DNA of 64,000 bases. Source: Lepus europaeus (Eukaryota > Chordata > Mammalia > Lagomorpha > Leporidae). Both the position numbers and the translations under genes were made by a program. The stretch is from the NCBI RefSeq assembly GCF_033115175.1, contig NW_026909196.1, positions 8,184,001 through 8,248,000 of the forward strand, read 5' to 3'. Positions 34,766-48,900 of this stretch are shown here, piece after piece. Below the pieces are notes generated by a model. That model was not told the DNA's origin and made no database searches. It saw only the letters and a list, made by a program, of their open reading frames with translations. Position 1 is the stretch's first letter; every line of letters begins with the position of its first letter.

Positions 34766-37700
34766 ACTCTGATTTTCTCGGTGCATTGCATACGATTTCC
34801 ACACCAGTTTGTCTGGATATGACTGGATGATACCGGAAATATCCGGTTATGTTTTGGCTAACTCAATCCCGGATATTGCTACAGACTCTGTGTTTGTGTA
34901 TTCCTGATATTAGATGGACTTTATTGTTTTGAATGTTTTTTATCTGGGAAAATTTAATTTTGTGCAGGGAACCACTATTTTGTTGCACATGGAGACACCA
35001 GCTCTACACATTCATATTTTCTAGGGGGAAAGCTAGAGGAACTGCGACAAACAAACATGATATTTCTGTTTGTATTGATAACATTTTAAACACTTGCCAA
35101 ATGAAAATACTTTGCTTTTCTCCAAAACCATTGTTACTGTGATTTTCTTGGTTCATTCCATACGAATTCCACACCAGTTTGTCCTGATATCACTGGATGA
35201 AAACAGAAATATAGTTGTGTTTTGGCTAACTCAATCGGAAATATTGTGAAAGCCTCTGTCTTTGTGCACTTATCTAACAAAAAGATTTGCCTTTCTCCAA
35301 AACCATTTTTACACTGATTTTCTCAGCCCGTTGCATACCAAATCCAAACCACTTTGTCCAGTATGACTTGATGAAACGAGAAATATCCGGTTGTGTTTTG
35401 GCTAACTCAATCCGAAATATTGTGAAAGCCTCTGTGTTTGTGTATTCCTGATATTAACTACGGACTTTATTGTTTTGAATGTTTTTTATCGGGGGACATT
35501 AAATTTTGTGATTGGGAACACTAATTGGTTCCACATGGAGACAGCAGATGTACACATTCATATTTTCTAGGGATAAAGTTAGAGGAACTGCGGCAAACAA
35601 ACATATTTCTGTTTGTATAGATGACACTTTATGCACTTGCCTAACGAAAAGACATACTTTTCTCCAAAATCATTTTTACTGTGATTTTCTCGGTCCATTG
35701 CATACGAATTCCACACTAGTTTACCGGATATGACCGGATGAAACCAGAAATATCCGGTTTTGTTGTTGATTACTCAATCCAAGATATTGCTACAGCCTCT
35801 GTGTTTGTGTTTTTTTGAATATTAACAACGGACTATATTGTTTTCAATGTTTTTTATCGGGGAACATTTTATTTTGAACTTGGATACAGTAATTGGATCC
35901 TCATGGAGACACGAGCTCTACATATTCACATTTTCTAGGGAGAAAGCTAGAGGAACTGCGGCAAACAAACATGATATTTCTACTTTTATCGATGACATTT
36001 TATGCACTTGCCTAACGAAGGCTTTGCTTTTCTCCAAAACCATTTTTACTGTGATTTTCTCGGTCCACAGCATACGAATTCCAAACCAGTTTGTCTGGAT
36101 ATGACTGGATGAAACCAGAACTATCCGGGTTTGTTTTGGCTAACTCAATCCCAGATATTGCTACAGCCTCTGTGTGTGTATTCCTGATATTATCCATGGA
36201 CTTTATTGTTTTGAATGTTTTTTATCAGGGAACATTTAATTTTGTGCTTGGAACCACTAATTGGTTCCACATGGAGACACCAGCTCTACACATTCGTATA
36301 TTCTAGGGAGAAAGCTAGAGGAACTCTTACAAACAAACATGATATTTCTGTTTGTATAGATGACATTTTATGCACTTGCCAAACGAAACGACTTTGCTTT
36401 TCTTCAAAACTATTTTTACTGTGATTTTCTGGGTCCATTGCATATGAACTCCACCCCACTTTGTCCGAATATGACTGGATGAAACCAGAAATATCCTCTT
36501 TTGTTTTGGCTAACTCAATGCGAAATATTGCTACAGCCTCTGGTTTTATGTTTCTGGATATTATCCATGGACTTTATTGTTTTGAATATTTTTATCAGGG
36601 AACATTTCATTTTGTACCGTTGAATCACTAATTGGTTCTTCATGGGAACACCAGCTCTGCACATTCGTATTTTCTAGGGAGAAAGCTAGAGGAACTGCGG
36701 CAAACAAACATGATATTTCTGTTTATATAGATGGCATTTTATGCACTTGCCTAACGAAAAGACTTTTCTTTTCTCCAAAACCATTTTTACCGTGATTTGT
36801 TTGGGTCCATTGCATATGAACTCCACATCAGTTTTTCCAGATATGACTGGTGAAACCGAAAATATCAGGTTGTGTTTTCTAACTCAACCCCAGCTATTGC
36901 TACAGACTCTGTGTTTGTGTTTTCTGGATGTTATCGATGGACTGTATTGTTTTGAATGTTTTTATCAGGGAACATTTAATTATGTACCATTGAAACACTA
37001 ATTTATTCATCATAGGGACTCTAGCTCTACACATTCGTATTTTCTAGGGAGAAAGCTGGAGGAACTGCGGCAAACAATCATGATATTTCTGTTTGTATAG
37101 ATGACATTTTATGCACTTGACTAATGAAAAGACTTTGCTTTTCTCCAAAACAATTTTTACTCTGATTTTCTCGGTGCATTGCCTATGATTTCCACAACAG
37201 TTTCTCCGGATATGACTGGATGATACCGGAAATATCCGGTTATGTTTTGGCTAACTCAATCCCGGATATTGCTACAGACTCTGTGTTTGTGTATTCCTGA
37301 TATAAGATGGACTTTATTGTTTTGAATGTTTTTTATCTGGGAACATTTAATTTTTTACTTGGAAACACTAGGTGGTTCCACATGCAGACACCAGCTCTAC
37401 ACATTCGTATATTCTAGGGAGAAAGCTAGAGGAAATGCGACAAACACACATAATTTTTTTGTTTGTATAGATGACATTTTTTGCACTTGCCTAAGGAAAA
37501 GACTTTGCTTTTCTCCAAAACCATTTCTACTGTGATTTTTTCGGTCCATTGCATACGAATTCCACACCACTTTGTCCGGATATGTCTGGATGAAACCAGA
37601 AATATCCAGTTGTGTTTTGGCTAACTCAATCCTAAATATTGCTACAGCCTCTGGTTTTATGTTTCTGGATATTATCCAGGGAGTTTATTGTTTTGAATGT

Positions 37701-40700
37701 TTTTTTTCGGGGAACATTTAATTTTGTACTGTTGAAACACTAATTGGTCATCATGGGTACACCAGCTCTACAGATTCATATTTTCTAGGGAGAAAGCGAG
37801 AGGAACTGCGGCAAACAAACATGATATTTCTGTTTATATAGATGACATTCTGTGCATTTACCTAATAAAATACTTTCCTTTTCTCCATAACCATTTTTAC
37901 TGTGATTTTCTAGTTCCATTGCATGCAAATAAGATACCACTTTGTCCGGATATGTCTGGATGAAACCAGACATATCCGGTTGAGTTTTGGCTAACTCAGT
38001 CCGAAATATTGTGAAAGCCTCTGTGTTTGGGTTTTCTGGATATTATCGTTGGACTTTATTGTTTTGAATGTTTTTATCAGGGAACATTTAATTTTGTACC
38101 ATAGAAACACTAATTTGTTCCACATGGAGACACCAGCTGTACACATTCGCATTTCTAGGGAGAAAGCTAGAAGAACTGCGGCAAACAAACATGATATTTC
38201 TGTTTCTATAGATGATATTTTTTGCACTTGCCTAAATAAAAGACTTTTCTTTTCTCCAAAAGCATTTTTACTGCGATTTTCCGGGTCCATTGCATAGGAA
38301 TTCACCCACTTTATCCGGATATGACTGGATGATACCAGAAATATCCGGTTGTGTTTTGGCTAACTGACTCCCAGATATTGCTACAGCCTCTGAGTTTGTG
38401 TTTTCTGGATTTTATCGATGAGCATTATTGTTTTGAATGTTTTTATCAGGGAACATTTAATTTTATACCGTAGAAACACTAATTGGTTCCATAGGGAGAC
38501 ACCAGTCTACACATTCCTGTATTCCAGGGAGAAATCTAGAGGAACTACCGCAAACAAACATGATATGTCTGTTTGTATAGATGACATTTTATGCACTTGC
38601 CTAAAGAAAAGACTTTGCTTTTCTCCAAAACAATGTTTACTGTGATTTTCTGGGTCTATTGCACACAAATTCCACCCCACTTAACCGGATATGACTGGAT
38701 GAAACCAGAAATATCCGGTTGTGTTTTTGCTTACTATATCCCAGGTATTGCTACAGCCTCAATGTCTGTGTTTTCTGGATATTGTCGATGGATTTTACTG
38801 TTCTGAATTTTTTTATCGGGGAATATTTAATATTGTGCTGGGAAACACTAATTGGATCCACATGCAGACACCAGCTGTACACATTCTTATTTTCTAGGGA
38901 GAAAGCTAGAGGAACTGCGGCAAACAAACATGATATTTCTGTTTGTATAGATGACATTTTATGCACCTACCCTCCGAAACACCTTTGCTTTTCTCCAAAA
39001 CCATTTTTACTGTGATTTTCTTAGTCCATTACATCCGAATTCCACCAAACTTTGTCTGGATATGACAGGATGAAACTTGAAATATCCGGTTGTGTTGTGG
39101 CTTACTATATCCCAGATATTACTACAGCCTCTGTGTCTGAGTTTTCGGGATATTGTCAATGGACTTTATTGTTTTGAATATTTTTATCAGAGAACATTTT
39201 TTTTAGGTTGTGGAACTCTGATTGGTTCCACATGGAGACACCAGCTCTACACATTTGTATTTTCTAGGGAGAAAGCTAGAGGAACTACGGCAAACAAACA
39301 TGATATTTCTGTTTGTACAGATGACATTTTAAGCAATTGGCTAACGAAAAGACTTTGCTTTTATCCAAAACCATTTTTACTGTGATTTTCAGGGTCCATT
39401 GCATACGAATTCCACCCCACTTTGTCCGGATATGACTGGATGAAACCAGAAATATCCGGTTGTGTTTTGGCTAACTCCATCCTAGGTATTGCTACAGCTT
39501 CTGTGTTTGTGTTTTCTGGATATTTTTGATGGATTTTATTGTTTTGAATGTTTTTATCAGGGAACATTTAATTTTGTACCGTAGAAACACAAATAGGTTC
39601 AACATGGGGACACCAGCTCTACACATTCCTGTATTCCAGGGAGAAATCTAGAGGAACTGCCGCAAACAAACATGATATGTCTGTTTGTATAGATGACATT
39701 TTATGCACATGCCTAAAGAAAAGACTTTGCTTTTCTCCAAAACAATTTTTACTGCGATTTTCTCCATCCATTACATACGAATTCCACCCCACTTTGTCCG
39801 GATATGACTGGATGAAACCTGAAATATCCGGTTGTGTTTTTGCTTACTATATCCCGGGTATTGCTACAGCCTCAGTGTCTGTGTTTTCTGGATATTATCG
39901 ATGGATTTTACAGTTTTGAATTTTTTTATCGGGGAATATTTAATTTTGTGCTAGGAAACACTAATTGGTTCCACATGGAGTCACCAGCTCTACACTTTCG
40001 TATTTTCTAGGGAGAAGGCTAGAGGAACTGCGGCAAACAAACATGATATTTCTGATTGTATAGATGACATTTTATGCAATGTACGAAGGAAAAGTCTTTG
40101 CTTTTCTCCAAAACCATTTTTACTGTGATTTTCTCGGTCAATTACACACAAATTCCACACCACTTTGTCCGGATATGCCTGGATGAAACCAGAAATATCT
40201 GGTTGTGTTTTGGCTAACTCAATCCCAGATATTGCTACAGCCTCTGTGTTTGTGTTTTCTGGATTTTATCGATGTGCTTTATTGTTTGGAATGTTTTTAT
40301 CAGGGAACATTTAATTTTGTACCGTAGAAACACTAATTGGTTCCACAGGGAGATTCCAGTCTACACATTCGTAATTTCTAGTGAGAAAGCTAGAGGAACT
40401 GCGGCAAACAAACCTGATATTTCTGTTTGTTTAGATGATATTTTATGCACCTAACTACTGAAACGACTTTGCTTTTCTCCAAAACCATTTTTACTGTTAT
40501 TTTCTCAGTCCATTACATCGAATTCCACCAAACTATGTCTAGATATGATTGGATGAAACCAAAAATATCCGGTTGTGTTTTGGGTAACTCAATCCGAGAT
40601 ATTACTACAGCCTCAGTGTCTGAGTTTTCTGGATATATTCAATGGATTTTATTGTTTTGAACATTTTTATCAGGGACTATTTAATTTTGTGCTGGGAAAC

Positions 40701-40757
40701 ACTAATTGGTTCCAAATGGAGACACCAGCTCTACACATTCGTATTTTCAAGGTAGAA
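34766..40757. repeat. 370-bp satellite, block 3 with one truncated monomer
   Basis: Satellite resumes at actctgattttctcggtgc. Between the anchors at about 34946 and 35492 there are only 546 bp. Near 35265 the text jumps from cctctgtctttgtg to cacttatctaac, removing about 196 bp of a monomer pair. The flanks of the L1 have a close paralogue at about 36900-37370 in this block. From about 38 kb on, monomers with gtgctggg and aaataggttcaacatggggac become common. Confidence 0.93.
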
Positions 40758-43700
40758 AGCTAGAGGAACTGCGGCAAACAAACATGATATTTCTGTTTGT
40801 ATAGATGACATTTTATGCAATGTCCGCAGGAAAAGTCTTTGCTTTTCTCCAAAACCATTTGTAGTGTGATTTTCTCGGTCAATTACATACAAATTCCACA
40901 CCACTTTGTCCGGATATGACTGGATGAAACCAGAAATATCCGGTTGTGCTGTGGCTTACTATATCCTAGATATTGCTACAGTCTCAGTTTCTGAGTTTTC
41001 TGGATATTATCAATGGACTTTATTGTTTTGAATATGTTTATCAGGGAACATTTAATTTTGTGCTGGGAAATACTAATTGTTTCCACATGGAGACACCAGC
41101 TCTACACAATCGTATTTTCTAGGGAGAAAGCTAGAAGAACTGTGGCAAACAAACATGATATTTCTGTTTATATAGATGACATTTTATGCACTTGCCTAAC
41201 AAAAGACTTTGCTTTTCTCCAAAACCATTTTTACTGTGATTTTCTTGTTCTATTGCACAAGAATTCCAACCCACTTTGTCCAGATATGACTGGATGAAAC
41301 CAGAAATATCTGGGTGTGTTTTGGTTAACTCAATCGCAGATATTGCTACAGCCTCTGTGTTTGTGTTTCCTGGATATTATCGATGGGCTTTATTGTTTTG
41401 AATGTTTTTATCAGGGAACATTTAATTTTGTGCTACAAAACACTAATTGTTTCCACATGGATACACCAGCTCTACACATTCGTATTTCCAAGGGAGAAAG
41501 CTAGAGGAACTGCGGCAAACAAAGATGATATTTCTGTTTGTATAGACGACATTTTATGCACTTGCCTAAAGAAAAGACTTTGCTTTTCTCCAAAACCATT
41601 TTTACTGTGATTTTCTCGGTCCATTACATACAAATTCCACACCACTTTGTCCGGATATGACTGAATGAAACCAGAAATATCGGTTGTGCTGTGGCTTACT
41701 ATATCTTAGATATTGCTACAGACTCAGTTTCTGAGTTTTCTGGATATTATCAATGGACTTTGTTGTTTTGAATATGTTTATCAGTGAACATTTAATTTTG
41801 TGCTGGGAAACACTAATTGGTTTCACATGGAGACACCAGCTCTACACATTTGTATTTTCTAGGGAGAAAGCTAGAGGAACTGCGGCAAACAAACATGATA
41901 TTTCTGATTGTATAGATGACATTTTATGCACTTGCCTAAAGAAAAGACTTTGCTTTTCTCCAATACCATTTTTACTGTGATTTTCTCGGTACATTACAAA
42001 GGATTTCCACACCACTTTGTCCGGATATGACTGGATGAAACCAGAAATATCTGGTTGTGTTTTGGCTAACTCAGTCCCAGATATTGCTACAGCCTCTGTG
42101 TTTGTGTTTCCTGGATATTATCGATGGGCTTTATTGTTTTGAATGTTTTTATCAGGGAACATTTAATTTTGTGCTACAAAACACTAATTGGTTCCACATG
42201 GAGACACCAGCTCTACACATTCGTATTTTCAAGGGAGAAATCTAGAGGAACTGCGGCAAACAAACATGATATTTCTGTTTGTATAGACGACATTTTATGC
42301 ACCTGCCTAAAGAAAAGACTTTGCTTTTCTCCAAAACCATTTTTACTGTGATTTTCTCGGTCCATTACATACAAATTCCACACCACTTTGTCCGGATATG
42401 ACTGAATGAAACCAGAAATATCCGGTTGTGCTGTGGCTTACTATATCTTAGATATTGCTACAGACTCAGTTTCTGAGTTTTCTGGATATTATCAATGGAC
42501 TTTGTTGTTTTGAATATGTTTATCAGTGAACATTTAATTTTGTGCTGGGAAACACTAATTGGTTTCACATGGAGACACCAGCTCTACACATTTGTATTTT
42601 CTAGGGAGAAAGCTTGAGGAACTGCGGCAAACAAACATGATATTTCTGTTTGTATAGATGACATTTTATGCACTTTCCTAACGAATAGACTTTGCTTTTC
42701 TCCAAAATCATTTTTACTGTGATTTTCTCGGTCCATTGCATAGGAAATCCACCCCACTTTGTCCGGATATGACTGGATGAAACCAGAAATATCCAGTTGT
42801 GTTTTGGCTAACTGCATCCCAGTATTTGCTACAGCCTCTGTGTTTGTGTTTATTGGATATTATTGACGTGCTTTATAGATTTGAATGTTTTTATCACAGA
42901 ACATTTAATTTTGTACCGTAGATACACTAATTGGTTCCACATGGAGACACCAGCTTTACACATTCGTATTTTCTAGGGAGAAAGCTAATGGAACTGTGGC
43001 AAACAAACATGGTATATCTGTTTGTATAGATGACATTTGTGCACTGGCCGTAGGAAAAATCTTTGCTTTTCACCAAAACCATTTTTACTGTGATTTTCTC
43101 GGTCCATTACATACGAATTCCACCAAGCATTGTCTGGATATCACTGGATGAAGCCAGAAATATCCGGTTGTGTTGTGTCTTACTATATCCCAGAGATTGC
43201 TACAGCCTCTGTGTTTTTGTTTTCTGGATATTATTGATGGACATTATTGTTTCGAATTATTTTATCAGGGAACATTTAATTTTGTACTGTAGAAACACAA
43301 ATAGGTTTAACATGGGGACACCAGCTCTACATATTCCTGTATTCTAGGGAGAAATCTAGAGGAACTGCAGCAAACAAACATGATATATCTGTTTGTATAG
43401 ATGACATTTTATGCACTTGCCTAAAGAAAAGACTTTGCTTTTCTCCAAAACCATTTGTACTATGATTTTCTCAGTCCATTACGTACGAATTCCACACCAC
43501 TTTGTCTGGATATGACTGGATGAAACCAGAAATATCTGGTTGTGTTTTGGCTTACTATACCCCAGATATTACCACAGCCTCAGTGTCTGTGTTTTCTGGA
43601 TATTATCGATAGATTTTAATGTTTAATGTTTTTATCGGGGAATATTTAATTTTGTGCTGGGAAACACTAATTGGTTCCACATGAAGACACCAGCTCTACT

Positions 43701-45951
43701 AATTCGTGTTTTCTAGGAAGAAAGCTAGAGGAACTGCGGCAAACAAACATGATATTTCTGTTTGTATAGATGACATTTTATACAGTTGCCTAACAAAAAT
43801 ACTTTGCTTTTCTCCAAAACCATTTTTACTGTGATTTTCTCGGTCCATTACATACGAATTCCACCCCATTTTGTGCAGATATGACTGGATGAAACCAGAA
43901 ATATCCGGATCTGTTTTGGCTAACTCAATCCCAGATATTGCTACAGCCTCTTTGTTTTGGCTTACTGGATATTATCGATGTACTTTATTGTTTTTATAGT
44001 TTTTGTCAGGGAACATTTAATTTTGTACCGTAGAAACACTAATTGGTTCCACATGGAGACACCAGCTCTACACATTCGTATTTTCTAGGGAGAAAGCTAG
44101 AAGAACTGTGGCAAACAAACATGATATTTCTGTTTGTATAGATGACATTTTTTGCACTTGCCTAAAGAAAAGCCTTTGCTTTTCTCAAAAGCATTTTTAC
44201 TGGGATTTTCTCGGTCCATTGCATACGAATTCCAACCCACTTTTTTCCGGATATGATTGGATGATACCAGCAATATCCGGTTGTGTTTTGGCTAATAAAA
44301 TCCCAGATATTGCTACAGCCTCTGTGTTTGTGTTTTTTGGATATTATGGACGTGCTTTATGGTTTTGAATGTTTTTTTATCAGGGAACATTTAATTTTGT
44401 ACCATAGATTCACTAATTAGTTCCATATGGAGACACCTGTCTACACATTCGTATTTTCTACGGAGAAAGCTAGAAGAACTGCGGCAAACAAACATGATAT
44501 TTCTGTTTGTGTAGATGACATTGTATGCACCTACCCTCTGAAACGCCTTTGCTTTTCTCCAAAACCATTTTTACTGTGATTTTTTCAGTCCATTACATCC
44601 GAATTCCACCAAACTTTGTCTGGATATGAATGGATGAAACCAGAAATATCCCGTTGTGTTGTGTCTTACTATATCCCAGATATTGCTACAGCCTCAGTGT
44701 CTGAGTTTTCTGGATATTTTCGATGGACTTTATTGTTTTGAATGTTTTCATCAGGGAACATTTAATTTTGTACCGTATGTACACTAATTGGTTCCACATG
44801 GAGACACCAGTCTACACATTCGTATTTTCTAGGGAGAAAGCTAGAGGAACTGCGGCAAACAAACATGATATTTCTTTTTGTATAAATGACATTTTATGCA
44901 CTTGCTTAACGAAAAGACTTTGCTTTTCTCAAAAAGCATTTTTACTGTGATTTTCTCGGTCATTTACCTATGAATTCCACCCCACTTTGTCCGGATATGG
45001 ATGGATGAAACCAGAAATATCCGGTTGTGTTTTGGCTAACTCAATCCCAGATATTGCTACAGCCTCTGTGTTTGTGTTTTCTGTATATTTTCAATGGATT
45101 TTATTGTTTTGAATGTTTTTATCAGGGAACATTTAATTTTGTACCTTAGATACACAAATAGGTTCAATATGGGGACACCAGCTCTACATATTCCTGTATT
45201 CCAGGGAGAAATCTATAGGAACTGTAGCAAACAAACATGAAATGTCTGTTTGTATAGATGACATTTTATGCACTTGCCTAAGGAAAAGACTTTGCTTTTC
45301 TCCAATACCATTTTTACTGTGATTTTCTCGGTCTATTGCTTACGAATTCCACCCCTCTTAACCGGATATGGCTGGATGAAACCAGAAATATCCCGTTGTG
45401 TTTTGTCTATCTCCATCCCAGATATTGGTACAGCCTCTGTGTTTGTGTTTTCTGCATATTATCAATGGACTTGATGGTTTTCAATGTTTTTATCAGGGAA
45501 CAATTAATTTTGTGCTGGGAAACACTATTTGGTTCCACATGGGGACACCAGTCTACACATTCGTATATTCTAAGGAGAAAGCTAGAGGAACTGCGACAAA
45601 CAAACATGATATTTCTGTTTGTATCGATGACATTTTATGCACTTGCATAACGAAAAGACTTTGATTTTCTCCAAAACCATTTTTACTGTGATTTTCTCGG
45701 TCCATTACTTATGAATTCCATACCACTTTGTCCGGATATGGATGGAAGAAACCAGAAATTTCCGGTTATGTTTTGGCTAACTCAATCCCAGATGTTGCTA
45801 CAGCCTCTGTGTTTGTGTTTTCTGGATATTTTCCATGGACTTTATTGTTTTGAATGTTTTTATCATGGAAAATTTAATTTTGTACCGTAGAAACACAAAT
45901 AGGTTCAACATGGGGACACCAGCTCTACACATTCCTGTATTCCAGGGAGAA
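40758..45951. repeat. 5194-bp higher-order repeat (14 monomers), copy 1
   Basis: Every landmark recurs 5194 bp downstream in copy 2. I noticed only two substitutions, 41106 against 46300 and 44099 against 49293, without aligning every base. 5194 / 14 is 371 bp. The junction with copy 2 lies in a shared stretch starting ctagaggaactgcggcaaac, consistent with unequal crossing-over between out-of-register monomers. Inside the unit, about 41300-41930 is repeated 741 bp later (two monomers). Confidence 0.93.
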
Positions 45952-48900
45952 ATCTAGAGGAACTGCGGCAAACAAACATGATATTTCTGTTTGTATAGAT
46001 GACATTTTATGCAATGTCCGCAGGAAAAGTCTTTGCTTTTCTCCAAAACCATTTGTAGTGTGATTTTCTCGGTCAATTACATACAAATTCCACACCACTT
46101 TGTCCGGATATGACTGGATGAAACCAGAAATATCCGGTTGTGCTGTGGCTTACTATATCCTAGATATTGCTACAGTCTCAGTTTCTGAGTTTTCTGGATA
46201 TTATCAATGGACTTTATTGTTTTGAATATGTTTATCAGGGAACATTTAATTTTGTGCTGGGAAATACTAATTGTTTCCACATGGAGACACCAGCTCTACG
46301 CAATCGTATTTTCTAGGGAGAAAGCTAGAAGAACTGTGGCAAACAAACATGATATTTCTGTTTATATAGATGACATTTTATGCACTTGCCTAACAAAAGA
46401 CTTTGCTTTTCTCCAAAACCATTTTTACTGTGATTTTCTTGTTCTATTGCACAAGAATTCCAACCCACTTTGTCCAGATATGACTGGATGAAACCAGAAA
46501 TATCTGGGTGTGTTTTGGTTAACTCAATCGCAGATATTGCTACAGCCTCTGTGTTTGTGTTTCCTGGATATTATCGATGGGCTTTATTGTTTTGAATGTT
46601 TTTATCAGGGAACATTTAATTTTGTGCTACAAAACACTAATTGTTTCCACATGGATACACCAGCTCTACACATTCGTATTTCCAAGGGAGAAAGCTAGAG
46701 GAACTGCGGCAAACAAAGATGATATTTCTGTTTGTATAGACGACATTTTATGCACTTGCCTAAAGAAAAGACTTTGCTTTTCTCCAAAACCATTTTTACT
46801 GTGATTTTCTCGGTCCATTACATACAAATTCCACACCACTTTGTCCGGATATGACTGAATGAAACCAGAAATATCGGTTGTGCTGTGGCTTACTATATCT
46901 TAGATATTGCTACAGACTCAGTTTCTGAGTTTTCTGGATATTATCAATGGACTTTGTTGTTTTGAATATGTTTATCAGTGAACATTTAATTTTGTGCTGG
47001 GAAACACTAATTGGTTTCACATGGAGACACCAGCTCTACACATTTGTATTTTCTAGGGAGAAAGCTAGAGGAACTGCGGCAAACAAACATGATATTTCTG
47101 ATTGTATAGATGACATTTTATGCACTTGCCTAAAGAAAAGACTTTGCTTTTCTCCAATACCATTTTTACTGTGATTTTCTCGGTACATTACAAAGGATTT
47201 CCACACCACTTTGTCCGGATATGACTGGATGAAACCAGAAATATCTGGTTGTGTTTTGGCTAACTCAGTCCCAGATATTGCTACAGCCTCTGTGTTTGTG
47301 TTTCCTGGATATTATCGATGGGCTTTATTGTTTTGAATGTTTTTATCAGGGAACATTTAATTTTGTGCTACAAAACACTAATTGGTTCCACATGGAGACA
47401 CCAGCTCTACACATTCGTATTTTCAAGGGAGAAATCTAGAGGAACTGCGGCAAACAAACATGATATTTCTGTTTGTATAGACGACATTTTATGCACCTGC
47501 CTAAAGAAAAGACTTTGCTTTTCTCCAAAACCATTTTTACTGTGATTTTCTCGGTCCATTACATACAAATTCCACACCACTTTGTCCGGATATGACTGAA
47601 TGAAACCAGAAATATCCGGTTGTGCTGTGGCTTACTATATCTTAGATATTGCTACAGACTCAGTTTCTGAGTTTTCTGGATATTATCAATGGACTTTGTT
47701 GTTTTGAATATGTTTATCAGTGAACATTTAATTTTGTGCTGGGAAACACTAATTGGTTTCACATGGAGACACCAGCTCTACACATTTGTATTTTCTAGGG
47801 AGAAAGCTTGAGGAACTGCGGCAAACAAACATGATATTTCTGTTTGTATAGATGACATTTTATGCACTTTCCTAACGAATAGACTTTGCTTTTCTCCAAA
47901 ATCATTTTTACTGTGATTTTCTCGGTCCATTGCATAGGAAATCCACCCCACTTTGTCCGGATATGACTGGATGAAACCAGAAATATCCAGTTGTGTTTTG
48001 GCTAACTGCATCCCAGTATTTGCTACAGCCTCTGTGTTTGTGTTTATTGGATATTATTGACGTGCTTTATAGATTTGAATGTTTTTATCACAGAACATTT
48101 AATTTTGTACCGTAGATACACTAATTGGTTCCACATGGAGACACCAGCTTTACACATTCGTATTTTCTAGGGAGAAAGCTAATGGAACTGTGGCAAACAA
48201 ACATGGTATATCTGTTTGTATAGATGACATTTGTGCACTGGCCGTAGGAAAAATCTTTGCTTTTCACCAAAACCATTTTTACTGTGATTTTCTCGGTCCA
48301 TTACATACGAATTCCACCAAGCATTGTCTGGATATCACTGGATGAAGCCAGAAATATCCGGTTGTGTTGTGTCTTACTATATCCCAGAGATTGCTACAGC
48401 CTCTGTGTTTTTGTTTTCTGGATATTATTGATGGACATTATTGTTTCGAATTATTTTATCAGGGAACATTTAATTTTGTACTGTAGAAACACAAATAGGT
48501 TTAACATGGGGACACCAGCTCTACATATTCCTGTATTCTAGGGAGAAATCTAGAGGAACTGCAGCAAACAAACATGATATATCTGTTTGTATAGATGACA
48601 TTTTATGCACTTGCCTAAAGAAAAGACTTTGCTTTTCTCCAAAACCATTTGTACTATGATTTTCTCAGTCCATTACGTACGAATTCCACACCACTTTGTC
48701 TGGATATGACTGGATGAAACCAGAAATATCTGGTTGTGTTTTGGCTTACTATACCCCAGATATTACCACAGCCTCAGTGTCTGTGTTTTCTGGATATTAT
48801 CGATAGATTTTAATGTTTAATGTTTTTATCGGGGAATATTTAATTTTGTGCTGGGAAACACTAATTGGTTCCACATGAAGACACCAGCTCTACTAATTCG

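Noticed and set aside
33676..34779. Seven-base target duplication attttct around the L1
   Set aside because: The right-hand attttct is the normal satellite text at that monomer position, as the sister copy at 37162 shows; it is not a duplication.
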